NCBI GenBank assembly: GCA_031258155.1
Contig: JAIRNH010000021.1
Span: 1 to 55,727 of the forward strand
DNA from: Helicobacteraceae bacterium
GTDB taxonomy: Bacteria > Campylobacterota > Campylobacteria > Campylobacterales > SZUA-545
Length of the DNA stretch: 55,727 nt
Direction of reading: 5' to 3'
Every line of letters begins with the position of its first letter. Position 1 is the stretch's first letter. The notes under the pieces are model-generated. The model was given only the letters and a program-made list of their open reading frames with translations, searched no databases and was not told the DNA's origin. The translations under genes and the position numbers were made by a program. This document shows, piece after piece, positions 1-8,377 of this stretch.

Positions 1-1835
1 GCGCTTGCGGCGTTGGCGCCTCGTATTTTTACGCCGCCGTTATCCTTGTCGAGATCGATCTTAACGCCAAACCTTTCGCATAGCTCGGTAATCACCGCTC
101 CGCCTTTGCCGATAATCGCCGGAATAGCTTTTGGATCGACGCTAAAGTTTTCAAAACCCGGTAGAGCCGACGAGTTGATAACAATCTCGTCGCACGCGCT
201 TTGCATCTTTTCAAGAATGCTTAACCGCGCGACGCGGGCGCGTTCCAAGGCTTCGGCGAGCAAGTTTAACGGCAGACCGCCGAGTTTAATATCCATTTGC
301 AAGGCGCTTACGCCGTCTTTTGTCCCCGCGACCTTGAAATCCATGTCGCCGTCGTGATCCTCAAGCCCCGTAATATCGGTCAAAATCTTGTAACGATCGC
401 CCTCGGTCATAAGCCCCATCGCAACGCCGGCGACGAGTTTTTGAAGCGGAACGGCGGCGGCTTTAAGCGCCATTGTAGCTCCGCATACGGTAGCCATCGA
501 CGAGCTTCCGTTGCTTTCTAATATCTCGCTGACGACGCGGATCGCGTTCTCGTAAGCGGGATCGATCTGACACTCGATCGCGCGTTTAGCGAGGTTGCCG
601 TGTCCAAGCTCGCGCCGCCCGGGCGCGCCGATTCGCTTCGCCTCGCCCACGCTGAAACCGGGGAAATTGTAGTGGAGCATAAACTTCTCAAACGATTGCG
701 CTTTGTTGGTTAGTCGCTCCAAACCTTGCCGATCGCTATCGCCGCCAAGCGTTACGACCGCTAGCGCCTGAGTTTGCCCTCTTGTAAATAGCGCGCTACC
801 GTGCGCTTTTGGCAGCAGGTTGGTCTCGATTAGTATCGGGCGAATCTCGTCCAAAGCGCGCCCGTCGGCGCGGCGATCGTCCTCCAAAACGCTTTTGCGG
901 GAGAGAAAGCGTTTTCGCGCCTCGATCGCAAGCTCGACGCTTTTTGTATCGTCGGTTTCAAGCGTCTGCGCGGCGCGTTTAACTATCTCTTTCAGCGCGC
1001 CGCCGCGTTCGCTTTTGGACATACGAAACAGCGCCTCTTTGATCGCGCCGTCGTAATGTTCGGCGACATGCGCGGCGACTAATTCGTCGATTTGATCGCT
1101 CTTTAGCGCAAAAGATTTGGTCTCTTTAGCCGCGAACGCGAACGCGTCTTCGTATATTTTCGCCGCTTTGGCGACGTTTTCTTGCGCCAAAGCGATCGCT
1201 TCCAAGAGCTTATCTTCGGGCAATTCCGCTTCGCAAACTCTCAACGAGCTAGACCATACGGCGCGCATCTCGATCATTAGCAACTCTTCGGCGCTACCGC
1301 AGACAAATAGATCGAGAACGCTTTTTTCCATATCCGAAAGCGTCGGATTTACGACGAAACGATCGTCTATCAGTCCGATGCGAACCGCGCAAACCGTCTT
1401 TTTAGCCGGCAAAGAGCCGACAAACAGCGCCGCGCCCGCCGCTAAAACCGCTAACCGTTGCAAATCCGCGTCCGCGTCGCAACTTAAGACGGTAACCACG
1501 ATTAAAACGGGCGTTGTAAGCCCTTTTGGAAAAAGCGGGCGAAGCGTGCGATCGATAATTCTCGCGGTCAAGGTTTCAAAATCGCTAGGCTTGTTTTCCC
1601 GTTTTACAAAACCGCCCGGAAACTTGCCCGCCGCGTAGGTTTTCTCAATATATTGCACGGTCAGCGGCAGAAAATCGTCGTCGCTCTCTTCGGCTTCCTC
1701 GTAGGTAACGGCGGCTAACAAGACGTTAGAGCCCTCTCTAAACCAGACCGCTCCGTCGGCTTGATTGGCGTATTTGCCAAACTCGTATCTCTCTTGCGCC
1801 TTTATAGGCGCGACGCTAACGACCTTCTCGTTCAT
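1..1835 (-). CDS. pnp: Polyribonucleotide nucleotidyltransferase (PNPase), 3' end cut by window
   Basis: Exoribonuclease and polymerase of RNA turnover: it degrades RNA 3' to 5' with phosphate in a trimeric ring. About 611 residues are visible, starting MNEKVVSVAP at 1835. Two RNase PH folds are recognisable, and the second carries the metal-binding signature EDHDGDMDFKVAGT near residues 490-503. A KH domain begins near residue 572 with PAIIGKGGAVI. The window edge removes the end of the KH domain and the S1 domain. The start codon overlaps the stop of the upstream phosphoribosyltransferase gene by 4 bases (ATGA), so the two are translationally coupled. Family assignment is firm; the missing C-terminus cannot be judged. 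Confidence 0.96.
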   Translation of the reverse strand, partial: MNEKVVSVAPIKAQERYEFGKYANQADGAVWFREGSNVLLAAVTYEEAEESDDDFLPLTVQYIEKTYAAGKFPGGFVKRENKPSDFETLTARIIDRTLRPLFPKGLTTPVLIVVTVLSCDADADLQRLAVLAAGAALFVGSLPAKKTVCAVRIGLIDDRFVVNPTLSDMEKSVLDLFVCGSAEELLMIEMRAVWSSSLRVCEAELPEDKLLEAIALAQENVAKAAKIYEDAFAFAAKETKSFALKSDQIDELVAAHVAEHYDGAIKEALFRMSKSERGGALKEIVKRAAQTLETDDTKSVELAIEARKRFLSRKSVLEDDRRADGRALDEIRPILIETNLLPKAHGSALFTRGQTQALAVVTLGGDSDRQGLERLTNKAQSFEKFMLHYNFPGFSVGEAKRIGAPGRRELGHGNLAKRAIECQIDPAYENAIRVVSEILESNGSSSMATVCGATMALKAAAVPLQKLVAGVAMGLMTEGDRYKILTDITGLEDHDGDMDFKVAGTKDGVSALQMDIKLGGLPLNLLAEALERARVARLSILEKMQSACDEIVINSSALPGFENFSVDPKAIPAIIGKGGAVITELCERFGVKIDLDKDNGGVKIRGANAAS

Positions 1836-2512
1836 AAATCTCCTTTTGGTTTTTCAACTTTGATCTCGCTTTTTTCGCGGCTAAAAGCGTTGATTAGCGC
1901 CGCCGCGTCAACGTTTTCAAGCGTTTGATAGTAGCTCTTAGCCTCGACGTAGTGCGGCATGCGATGAGGCAGATAAAGGTCGTCGATCAAGCTGTAAAGC
2001 TCGACGGCTAGATTTTCGGGAATTACGGGCAGGGCGACGGCGACTTTGGCGGGGTTCATAGCGAACACCGTTTTAAGCGAGACCATCAACGTAAGCCCCG
2101 TATCCGCCCCTTCGTCCGCTAACATAACGTTTTTGCCAGCCATATTTCTTAGCGGCGCGCCTTTGCGGTATTTGTAGAGATAGCTTAAAATTTTCTCGTC
2201 GTGTTTGCGTTTGGCTTCGCCGTATATGTAATCTACGCTAATATCAAAGGCGTTCGCTAGAAAGTGATTGATCACAATCTCTTCCGTTTCGCTTACTACG
2301 GAAATCCAACAGTCTTTATTGATTGGAGAGCAGATCGGCTCGGTAAAAATATACTCTAGCGAGCCGCCGATCGCTTTAGCTATATCGAAAGCGATCTGCG
2401 AGCCTTGATCGCTCATAGCTAAAACCTCCCACTTCTCCTTTTTCATCTGCTGGATCGGCATAACGGCGAGCAGTTTTTGAGCGGCGTCGGCGCGGTTTTC
2501 AAAGAGGATCAT
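1832..2512 (-). CDS. Phosphoribosyltransferase-like protein
   Basis: A 226-residue cytoplasmic protein of the type I phosphoribosyltransferase fold. The PRPP-binding loop is seen near residues 124-138 as VMLADEGADTGLTL, two hydrophobic residues then acidic residues and a small-residue T-G-T-rich turn. The substrate is unknown; it is not one of the standard purine or pyrimidine salvage enzymes by its hood region. It sits between the MCE gene and pnp with 4-base overlaps on both sides, the same place where a PRTase-like gene lies beside pnp in Campylobacter. Annotating it as a specific base-salvage enzyme would be over-reach; a regulatory or nucleotide-sensing role is equally possible. Confidence 0.85.
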   Translation of the reverse strand: MILFENRADAAQKLLAVMPIQQMKKEKWEVLAMSDQGSQIAFDIAKAIGGSLEYIFTEPICSPINKDCWISVVSETEEIVINHFLANAFDISVDYIYGEAKRKHDEKILSYLYKYRKGAPLRNMAGKNVMLADEGADTGLTLMVSLKTVFAMNPAKVAVALPVIPENLAVELYSLIDDLYLPHRMPHYVEAKSYYQTLENVDAAALINAFSREKSEIKVEKPKGDL

Positions 2513-3870
2513 TGCGCTAAACTCGCCGCGCTTGAACCGCTAAGCAGCAGATATTTCAGATCGTCGTCTATAAAATGCACGCCCGCTCCCGCGAAAAAGT
2601 TGTCCGCGTCGGAGTTGAGAAAATTATCGTAGCCGCCATATACGGCTATAAACTTCCACGGCAGATAACGGGCGGTAAATCTTAGATGCGCGTTAGAGCC
2701 GCGAATATCGTTGATAGCGTTGAAGTCATACGCCTCCAACGAGAGTTTAAGCCGATCGTCGTCGCTGAAATAATCAATCCCCACCCCGCCCGTATCGCGT
2801 ATCAGCCCGCCGCGCAGTAGCCAATTTTTGTAGCGCTTGCCAAGCTGCGCGTTTACCAGAAACTCCTCCTCGTCGCTGTGGAGCTTGGGCAAAATCGCTT
2901 TGCCCGATCCGTCTAGGCGTTTGATCAGCGGCGCGGAACTTACGCCCAGCATATAGTAATTTGTCGGATTTGGCAGGTAGGCGACCGCGAGTTCGGATTC
3001 GCCGAAGCGATCGTCAAGCATTCTGACGTAACCTAGATCGATCTGTAATTCGGCTTTATCGACCTTGCCGAACATGCCGTCTAGGCTTTCGAGCGTGTCG
3101 GTTCCTTTATCGAAGAAATTTTTCACGCTAGAGATCGTTACGCCAAGCGACGAGGCGTTATCCTCGCGCTCGCCGACAAGCGCGATCAGGTTGTCTTCAA
3201 GATCGGAAAACTTCTCTAAAATTTCGGGTAGTTTGGCGTTGATGTCTTTTCCCGTTTTGCGAAACTCCGCGCTTAGATCGTCGATCTGCGCCATAATTTT
3301 CGGCAGGCTTTCGTTGATCGTCTTGCCCGCTATTCTAAACTCCTCGCCCGCCACGCCGAGTTTTTCGCCCATATCTTTGAGAGAGGCGATCGCCTCTTTG
3401 AGGTTGGCTCTAGTCTCCGCGTCAAACGCCTCGTTTAGCCCTTCCATAAAATGCTTAACTTCCTCGACCGCCTCTTCAATCGAAGCGTAGCGTTTATGTT
3501 TTTCAATGCGATCGCCCTCTTGTAGTAGCCGATCCGAATCGCCGTAAAGGATATTGATCGCGTTGCCGCCAAGCAACGACTCTTGCGCTATAACCATAAC
3601 GGAATCGGCGGGTATTTTATGCCCGTCGAAAATAAATAGCGTCAATACCACCTTGTTGCGATCTATCTCCATCTTCTCCAAATATCCCGCCTCCACGCCG
3701 TGAACCCTCACGACGCTGTTTATCTCCAATCCGATCGCGCTTGGAACTTCGGCGAATAGGCGGTAGCCGTCCTTTCCGAAGTTAGCCACGCTCGAAACCC
3801 TTGTGGATAGCAGTATCAACGCGGCGATTCCAATTAGCGCGAATAACCCGACTTTAGATTCCGCGCGCAT
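2509..3870 (-). CDS. MCE (MlaD) family lipid-transport protein with beta-rich C-terminus
   Basis: A 453-residue envelope protein. One N-terminal membrane anchor (residues 8-27, GLFALIGIAALILLSTRV) is followed by a single MCE domain at about residues 35-115, including the typical RVHGVEAGYLEKMEI stretch. Residues 125-240 are rich in heptad-like Leu/Ile/Glu and look helical. The last 170 residues alternate polar and hydrophobic positions with many aromatic residues (for example YGGYDNFLNS), like outer-membrane beta strands. MCE proteins form hexameric rings that pass phospholipid across the periplasm. No MlaE permease, MlaF ATPase or MlaC is nearby; the neighbours are lptD and the PRTase, with overlaps of 1 and 4 bases. 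Family is sure; the substrate and the C-terminal fold are inference. Confidence 0.88.
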   Translation of the reverse strand: MRAESKVGLFALIGIAALILLSTRVSSVANFGKDGYRLFAEVPSAIGLEINSVVRVHGVEAGYLEKMEIDRNKVVLTLFIFDGHKIPADSVMVIAQESLLGGNAINILYGDSDRLLQEGDRIEKHKRYASIEEAVEEVKHFMEGLNEAFDAETRANLKEAIASLKDMGEKLGVAGEEFRIAGKTINESLPKIMAQIDDLSAEFRKTGKDINAKLPEILEKFSDLEDNLIALVGEREDNASSLGVTISSVKNFFDKGTDTLESLDGMFGKVDKAELQIDLGYVRMLDDRFGESELAVAYLPNPTNYYMLGVSSAPLIKRLDGSGKAILPKLHSDEEEFLVNAQLGKRYKNWLLRGGLIRDTGGVGIDYFSDDDRLKLSLEAYDFNAINDIRGSNAHLRFTARYLPWKFIAVYGGYDNFLNSDADNFFAGAGVHFIDDDLKYLLLSGSSAASLAQ

Positions 3871-5954
3871 TAACTTTTCTCGTTCGCATAAAGCTGTTGG
3901 CTAACCTCGCCAAAAGGAATTAGAATTAATCGCAAATAGATTATATCGTTAATTTTAGACGAACTGCTTCGCGAGCCGACGTTATACGGGGTAGTAGCCC
4001 GCTCGAAGCTCAGCTCGCTTTGCCAGCAGCCGCTTTTGTGGTTTAGCGCTACTCTCCAGCCGCGAGTTTGGTTTTCAAGCAGATCGCGCTCGTATCGCCC
4101 CGAAATCGCGTCGTTAGCGCTTAACCGATAGCCGATCGAGGCTTGCATATAGCGTTTAGCGACCTGTTTGCCCGTAGGATTTTCGTATAAATGCGTTAGC
4201 GCGTATTCAAAGTCGCTAATAGAGCCGCTAAAATCGGTAACGCTAGAGACGACCGCGCTAAGATCGTGCGAATAGCGAAGTTTATTCGTTAGGCTTTGAT
4301 CGAAAAGTTTTAGCGTCAATTCGTTTTCCAGATCAAACCAGCTCGCGTTATCCTCGATCGACGCTATCTGATTGGCGCGGTGGGTTAAAAAAGCCCTTCC
4401 TCTTTTGTCGTATAAAAACTGCGTAAGGTTGAGCGAAGCGGTTTTGTATCCGCTTTGTTTCGCTCCAGCGTCGGTAAAATCGCGATCAAAATCGCCCGTA
4501 ACGCTATGATAAAACGGATCGGACAGGGACGCGCTAAATCCTATCGTATGAAAAACGTCGTTATACGGCTTGGCTAACAGCGTAGATAGACCGAGCGTAA
4601 GCGTTTGGCGGTTTTCGATCCCGCTTTCTAGCTTTGTCGCGATCTGATCTAAGTAGCGAATTTGATAGCGCGACGTTTCTAGTTTTGCGTCAAAAAGCAG
4701 ATAATCGTCAAAAAGCGGCAGATGATAGCTAATAGGGACGTCGATCTCGTAATCCTGCGCTTTGTTTCCCTCTTTTCGCGTAAAATTGCGCGCTCTCGCA
4801 TCCGCGCTAATAAGCAGATTATCAAAAAATAGCGATCGGGCGAATAGATGCCCGTGCGCCTCCGGCAAAATCTGCGCTAAAGCGTCGTTTTTTAGCGGGT
4901 TTTTGTAGTTTTTGAAATAGCGCGAATATACGCCTAGATAAGCGTCGTCGCCTTTAAGAAAATAGTCGGCTTTATTGGTTATCAGCGCGCCGATATCGCG
5001 ATCCAATTTGCCGCCGTCTAACGAGTGTAGATCGATATACTCTATATCGTTGTAATCTTGATAGTCTATTATTAAGCCCTCTTGCGTATTAGACGACGGC
5101 GAGGTAAAAATCCGCGATCGCTCGTAAATAAGATCGCCGCCTTGTTTAACCTCTCTTTCATTGACGTAGCGCCCTAAATACTCCTGTTTATTTTTGAACC
5201 TGCCAAGGTTGATCGCGCCTTTTGAATAGGGCGAATCTACCCATCGAAAATACAATCCAAGCCCGTCGCCTCTTTTATAGCGCGCTTGATCCCAAAACTC
5301 CAAATCCCACCAATCGCTCGGCGCTAAATAAAAGGGCAGCTCAAAACGCGTTCCGTCGTCTTTGGAGCTGCCAAAACGGGGAAACAAAAAACCGCTGCGA
5401 CGCTTATCGTCAGTGTAGTAGCCAAAAAACGGCATATAAAAAACGGGGACGCGCCCCGCGTAAAAAACGGCGTTGCGAATTTCCACCCACTGCTTTTCCT
5501 GATCGTGCCTAGCCTCGCTAAAGCGAAACGACCAGTCGGGGCTCGCGGGCGCGCAACCCGAAACGCTGCCTTGTTTGATAGTCGATATGTTGCCATCTAC
5601 GATCGCCTCGTTGCCCGCGAGCCAGAGCGGACTTTTGTTGGAAACGGTAAAAAAGTGATCGACCATTCCGTCGCGACCATTTGCGTTTTGCAGTTTAAGG
5701 TAATCCGCCAGCATAAGATCGCCGCCGATTCTCGAAAAATAGACGTTGCCAAATAGTTCGGCTTCGCCCGTATCTTGGCAGTAGATCAAGCGATCGGCGC
5801 GCATATAAGCGCCGTCCTCGCCGCGTAGCGACACGTCGCCTTCGGCGACGGTAACGTTGTTTTCGCTCTCTACGCTCGCGGCTATCAACTCGAAACGGTT
5901 TTCGGCGAAGAGGGCGCCGCAGACGCTTAAAAAGAGCCAAAACGCCCTAGGCAT
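3870..5954 (-). CDS. lptD: LPS-assembly protein LptD
   Basis: Outer-membrane translocon that inserts lipopolysaccharide or lipooligosaccharide in the outer leaflet, acting with LptE. The 694-residue protein begins with a short signal peptide (MPRAFWLFLSVCGALFA). Residues about 20-120 form the OstA/LptA-like beta-jellyroll (NNVTVAEGDVSLRGEDGAYM), and the remainder is the 26-strand barrel, including the conserved GRVPVFYMPFFGYYTDDKRRSGFLFP-type segment near residues 170-195. The protein is shorter than E. coli LptD (about 784) but usual for Campylobacterota. Its start overlaps the RDD gene by 8 bases and its stop overlaps the MCE start by 1 base, so envelope-lipid genes are co-transcribed here. 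Confidence 0.93.
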   Translation of the reverse strand: MPRAFWLFLSVCGALFAENRFELIAASVESENNVTVAEGDVSLRGEDGAYMRADRLIYCQDTGEAELFGNVYFSRIGGDLMLADYLKLQNANGRDGMVDHFFTVSNKSPLWLAGNEAIVDGNISTIKQGSVSGCAPASPDWSFRFSEARHDQEKQWVEIRNAVFYAGRVPVFYMPFFGYYTDDKRRSGFLFPRFGSSKDDGTRFELPFYLAPSDWWDLEFWDQARYKRGDGLGLYFRWVDSPYSKGAINLGRFKNKQEYLGRYVNEREVKQGGDLIYERSRIFTSPSSNTQEGLIIDYQDYNDIEYIDLHSLDGGKLDRDIGALITNKADYFLKGDDAYLGVYSRYFKNYKNPLKNDALAQILPEAHGHLFARSLFFDNLLISADARARNFTRKEGNKAQDYEIDVPISYHLPLFDDYLLFDAKLETSRYQIRYLDQIATKLESGIENRQTLTLGLSTLLAKPYNDVFHTIGFSASLSDPFYHSVTGDFDRDFTDAGAKQSGYKTASLNLTQFLYDKRGRAFLTHRANQIASIEDNASWFDLENELTLKLFDQSLTNKLRYSHDLSAVVSSVTDFSGSISDFEYALTHLYENPTGKQVAKRYMQASIGYRLSANDAISGRYERDLLENQTRGWRVALNHKSGCWQSELSFERATTPYNVGSRSSSSKINDIIYLRLILIPFGEVSQQLYANEKS

Positions 5955-6393
5955 CGATCACGATTACACGCGAAAGCTTATCGTGCCATGTTTGACGCAG
6001 AGGATCGACAAACGCCCACGCAAAGCCGAGCGCCATACACAGATCGCTCGCGACCCGCATCAAAGCTCTAAGCAAAGCGATGTGAAACGGCGGCTTGCTA
6101 AGAGCGCCAATCTCTATAACGACTATTTTCTGCCACATCTTGCCGAACGTAGCGCCGTATAACCCCACGAAAGCCGTTTGATAAACTATGTGCAGCAGCG
6201 CGATCCATACGAAGTAGGAGTTAATAATCTCTATCTGTTCGATCGCGGAACTAGCGGCGCTAAGAGGCTCCCACAACGCGACGAAAACAATCGCTCCGAT
6301 CAGCGCTTCGTCCAGCAAATACGCCTTGATCCGCTTCGGATAAGAGGCGATCGTAAGCTCCTCGCGCGCTAAATCCCGCTCTATCTTGTCCAT
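5947..6393 (-). CDS. RDD family membrane protein
   Basis: A 148-residue inner-membrane protein with three hydrophobic segments (about residues 30-48, 60-85 and 105-128). The RDD family features are present in modified form: an Arg-containing start of helix 1 (KRIKAYLLDEALIG) and the G-x-T-x-GK motif YGATFGKMWQKIVVI typical of the family. The function of RDD proteins is mostly unknown; some affect ion exchange. It lies between purD and lptD, as a homologous gene does in Campylobacter, with 1- and 8-base overlaps to its neighbours. The context suggests nothing more specific than membership in this transcription unit. Confidence 0.85.
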   Translation of the reverse strand: MDKIERDLAREELTIASYPKRIKAYLLDEALIGAIVFVALWEPLSAASSAIEQIEIINSYFVWIALLHIVYQTAFVGLYGATFGKMWQKIVVIEIGALSKPPFHIALLRALMRVASDLCMALGFAWAFVDPLRQTWHDKLSRVIVIDA

Positions 6394-7667
6394 TATCGCA
6401 AAGCCTGATAAGCTATATCGGTTCTATATTGCATGCCGTCGAAACTGATTTTATCGATCAGGTTATAGGCGTTTTCGCGCGCCGATTTAATATCGCCGCC
6501 AAGCCCCATGGCGATCAGAATGCGACCGCCGTTCGCGATAATCTCGCCGTTCGCGCCTTTGGTTACGGCGGCGAAAAGAATATGCGCGTTTTCGTTTTCC
6601 GCGCCCTCGGCTATGGTAATGGGCGCTAGATCGCTAGATTTATACGGGTAGTTTCGCGAAGCGACCACCACGCCGACCGCCTTTTTATCGCTAAAGCGCG
6701 GTTTAACTTCGCTTAGCCTGCCGATCGCCGCGTTATAAAAAAGCTCGATTGCGCTCGAATCGAGCAGCGCCATCAGCGCCTCGCACTCTGGATCGCCAAA
6801 GCGAACGTTAAACTCCAGCGTATAAGGTTCGCCGCCAACGACCATAATCCCGCAGAATAAAACGCCCGTAAAGGGCATGCCGTCGGCTTTCGCCGCATCG
6901 ATTGTCGGCTTGATAATTCTCGCTTTGACCTTCTCGATTAGCTCCGCGTTCGCCAAAGGCGTCGGGGCATACGCGCCCATTCCGCCCGTATTGGGACCCA
7001 GATCGCCCGTTAAAAGTCGCTTGTGATCCTGACAAGCGGGCAAAACGACGAAATCCGTCCCGTCGCTAACGGCGAAAACCGAAAGCTCGAAGCCGTTCAA
7101 AAACTCCTCGATCACGACGCGCCTGCCCGCTTCGGCAAAGCTAACGCCGCTTAACATATCTTGCGCGGTTTCGAGCGCCTCTTTGGCGCTTTGGGCGATA
7201 ATCACGCCTTTGCCCGCGCACAGCCCGTCGGCTTTAACGACGATCGGCGCTCTTAGCGTTTCTATAAATTGTTTCGCTTCGTTTATGTCGCTTGTTTCAA
7301 TATATCTCGCGGTGGGAATCTTATTTTTGGCTAGAAAGTTTTTCATAAAGGCTTTGGAGCCTTCTAGCCGCGCCGCCGCTTTTGAGGGTCCAAAAATAAC
7401 TAGGTTTTTAGCGCGAAAAACGTCCGTTACGCCCTTTACCAAAGGCTCTTCGCTGCCTACGACGGTCAGTTTAACGTCGTTTTTGATCGCAAACTCGGCT
7501 AACTCCTCAAAGTCGGCGATCGCCACATTAACGCCCAGTTTATCGGTCGCGCCGTTTCCGGGGGCAAAGTATAGTTTTTCGCAATTTTTATCGGCTCTTA
7601 ACGCGCGCCCGATCGCGTATTCGCGCCCGCCGCCTCCAATAATCAACGCATTCATTGGCGTATCCAT
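6393..7667 (-). CDS. purD: Phosphoribosylamine-glycine ligase (GARS)
   Basis: Second enzyme of de novo purine synthesis: joins glycine to phosphoribosylamine with ATP. The ATP-grasp enzyme shows the N-terminal GGGGREYAIGRAL loop, VKADGLCAGKGVIIA near residue 145, GPNTGGMGAYAPTP near residue 227 and the metal-binding EFNVRFGDPECEALM near residue 278. Length from the first ATG is 424; a second ATG at 7655 (MNALIIGGGG) fits the usual family start better, and neither has a clear Shine-Dalgarno sequence. The T-run of the candidate ncRNA terminator lies directly upstream, so purD may be partly read through from that RNA promoter. First gene of the purD-to-pnp run. Confidence 0.96.
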   Translation of the reverse strand: MDTPMNALIIGGGGREYAIGRALRADKNCEKLYFAPGNGATDKLGVNVAIADFEELAEFAIKNDVKLTVVGSEEPLVKGVTDVFRAKNLVIFGPSKAAARLEGSKAFMKNFLAKNKIPTARYIETSDINEAKQFIETLRAPIVVKADGLCAGKGVIIAQSAKEALETAQDMLSGVSFAEAGRRVVIEEFLNGFELSVFAVSDGTDFVVLPACQDHKRLLTGDLGPNTGGMGAYAPTPLANAELIEKVKARIIKPTIDAAKADGMPFTGVLFCGIMVVGGEPYTLEFNVRFGDPECEALMALLDSSAIELFYNAAIGRLSEVKPRFSDKKAVGVVVASRNYPYKSSDLAPITIAEGAENENAHILFAAVTKGANGEIIANGGRILIAMGLGGDIKSARENAYNLIDKISFDGMQYRTDIAYQALR

Positions 7668-7674
7668 ATAAGAT

Positions 7675-7858
7675 TAAAAAAACCGAACGGGCGTTCGCGC
7701 CATCATCTTTTGGTCGCGAGTCAAAAAGAGAAGAAGCCGTTTGACTCTTTAGGGGCAAGTCCGCAAGGGTTATGCCGCACACCAAGCCAAAACAGAGTTC
7801 TTTATAACGCGCAACTATGTTCGACCCAAATAGGTAGCGGGTAGCGCTCCGTCCAGCG
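7675..7858 (-). ncRNA. ssrS: Candidate 6S-like small RNA (about 183 nt)
   Basis: No protein fits here, but the minus strand has a perfect TATAAT followed about 185 nt later by a hairpin and a T-run. The two ends pair: CCG/CGG, then GGACG/CGCCC with one mismatch, then GCGCTA/TGGCGC. Further in, TTTGGGTCG pairs with CGACCAAA with one bulge, and a separate hairpin GAGTCAAA...TTTGACTC sits on the 3' side of what would be the central bubble. A rod with a central bubble, of this size, is the architecture of 6S RNA, which mimics an open promoter and holds the housekeeping RNA polymerase. The identity is inference from fold and size; another structured RNA is possible. Confidence 0.55.
7676..7697 (-). 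terminator. Weak intrinsic terminator of the candidate ncRNA
   Basis: Read on the minus strand: stem CGAAC, loop GCCC, stem GTTCG, then G and a run of seven T. The stem is only 5 bp, so termination may be incomplete and allow read-through into purD. Confidence 0.5.
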
Positions 7859-7863
7859 GCGTT

Positions 7864-7869
7864 ATTATA
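7864..7869 (-). promoter_or_regulatory. -10 element (TATAAT) of the candidate ncRNA
   Basis: Perfect TATAAT on the minus strand, about 7 bases before the first base of the predicted closing stem. No good -35 is visible, which is usual in Campylobacterota. It drives away from the hypothetical gene at 8007 and toward purD. Confidence 0.5.
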
Positions 7870-8006
7870 GCTTACCCTTTTATAACTCTCTCGCCCGCTC
7901 GTATTTTTGATATATCTTAGCCGTATTTACGCCTCCTTGCGCGACGCGGCGTTTAGCGAGGACAAACTAAAGATCGGCGCGTTTGCCTTTACGTTTCGCC
8001 TTAGCG

Positions 8007-8330
8007 CTATAACGCGATAGTATGTTCGCTCTTTGACAAATCTTCGTATTTGGAATATATCAATTCTAGTAGTTTCGTATAATAATCGTAATCTAATAAT
8101 TCGTCAAATTTGTAGTCGTCGGCGTTTTCAAAAAACCTTTCAATGGAAAATACCATCTCTTCGTCAAATTCCATCTCCTCTTTGGAATATCTCGTTTGAT
8201 CCTGTTCGCCAAAACGACGGATTTGACGCTTGAGCGTTTGGGCTTTAACGACTAAAATATGCTTATTTGCGTTTATGTAATCTACGCCGCCGTCATACAC
8301 CGCTCTATATTGCTCGTATTCTAACGCCAT
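8007..8330 (-). CDS. Small acidic protein of unknown function
   Basis: A 107-residue protein that I do not recognise. It is acidic and Tyr/Phe-rich, with no membrane segment or signal peptide. The middle (SKEEMEFDEEMVFSIERFF) and the end (DYDYYTKLLELIYSKYEDLSK) look helical. Codon use is more AT-rich than the flanking genes. A ribosome-binding site (GGAGG, in the GGAGGCTTAAATG context) lies just upstream of the ATG at 8330, which supports real translation. It stands alone between the candidate ncRNA and hemD, with gaps of about 140 and 47 bases. Possibly recently acquired; no function is proposed. Confidence 0.65.
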   Translation of the reverse strand: MALEYEQYRAVYDGGVDYINANKHILVVKAQTLKRQIRRFGEQDQTRYSKEEMEFDEEMVFSIERFFENADDYKFDELLDYDYYTKLLELIYSKYEDLSKSEHTIAL

Positions 8331-8377
8331 TTAAGCCTCCGCGCGATTTGGTTTGCGCTATTATAATTTGACCGCGC

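Noticed and set aside
1117-1638. Plus-strand 173-codon open frame
   Set aside because: It is antisense to the well-conserved pnp, has low-complexity Ser/Ala/Thr-rich translation and no ribosome-binding site.
7780-7830. tRNA gene suggested by GTTCGA near 7820
   Set aside because: No acceptor stem or anticodon arm can be folded around it; the stretch fits the candidate 6S-like RNA better.
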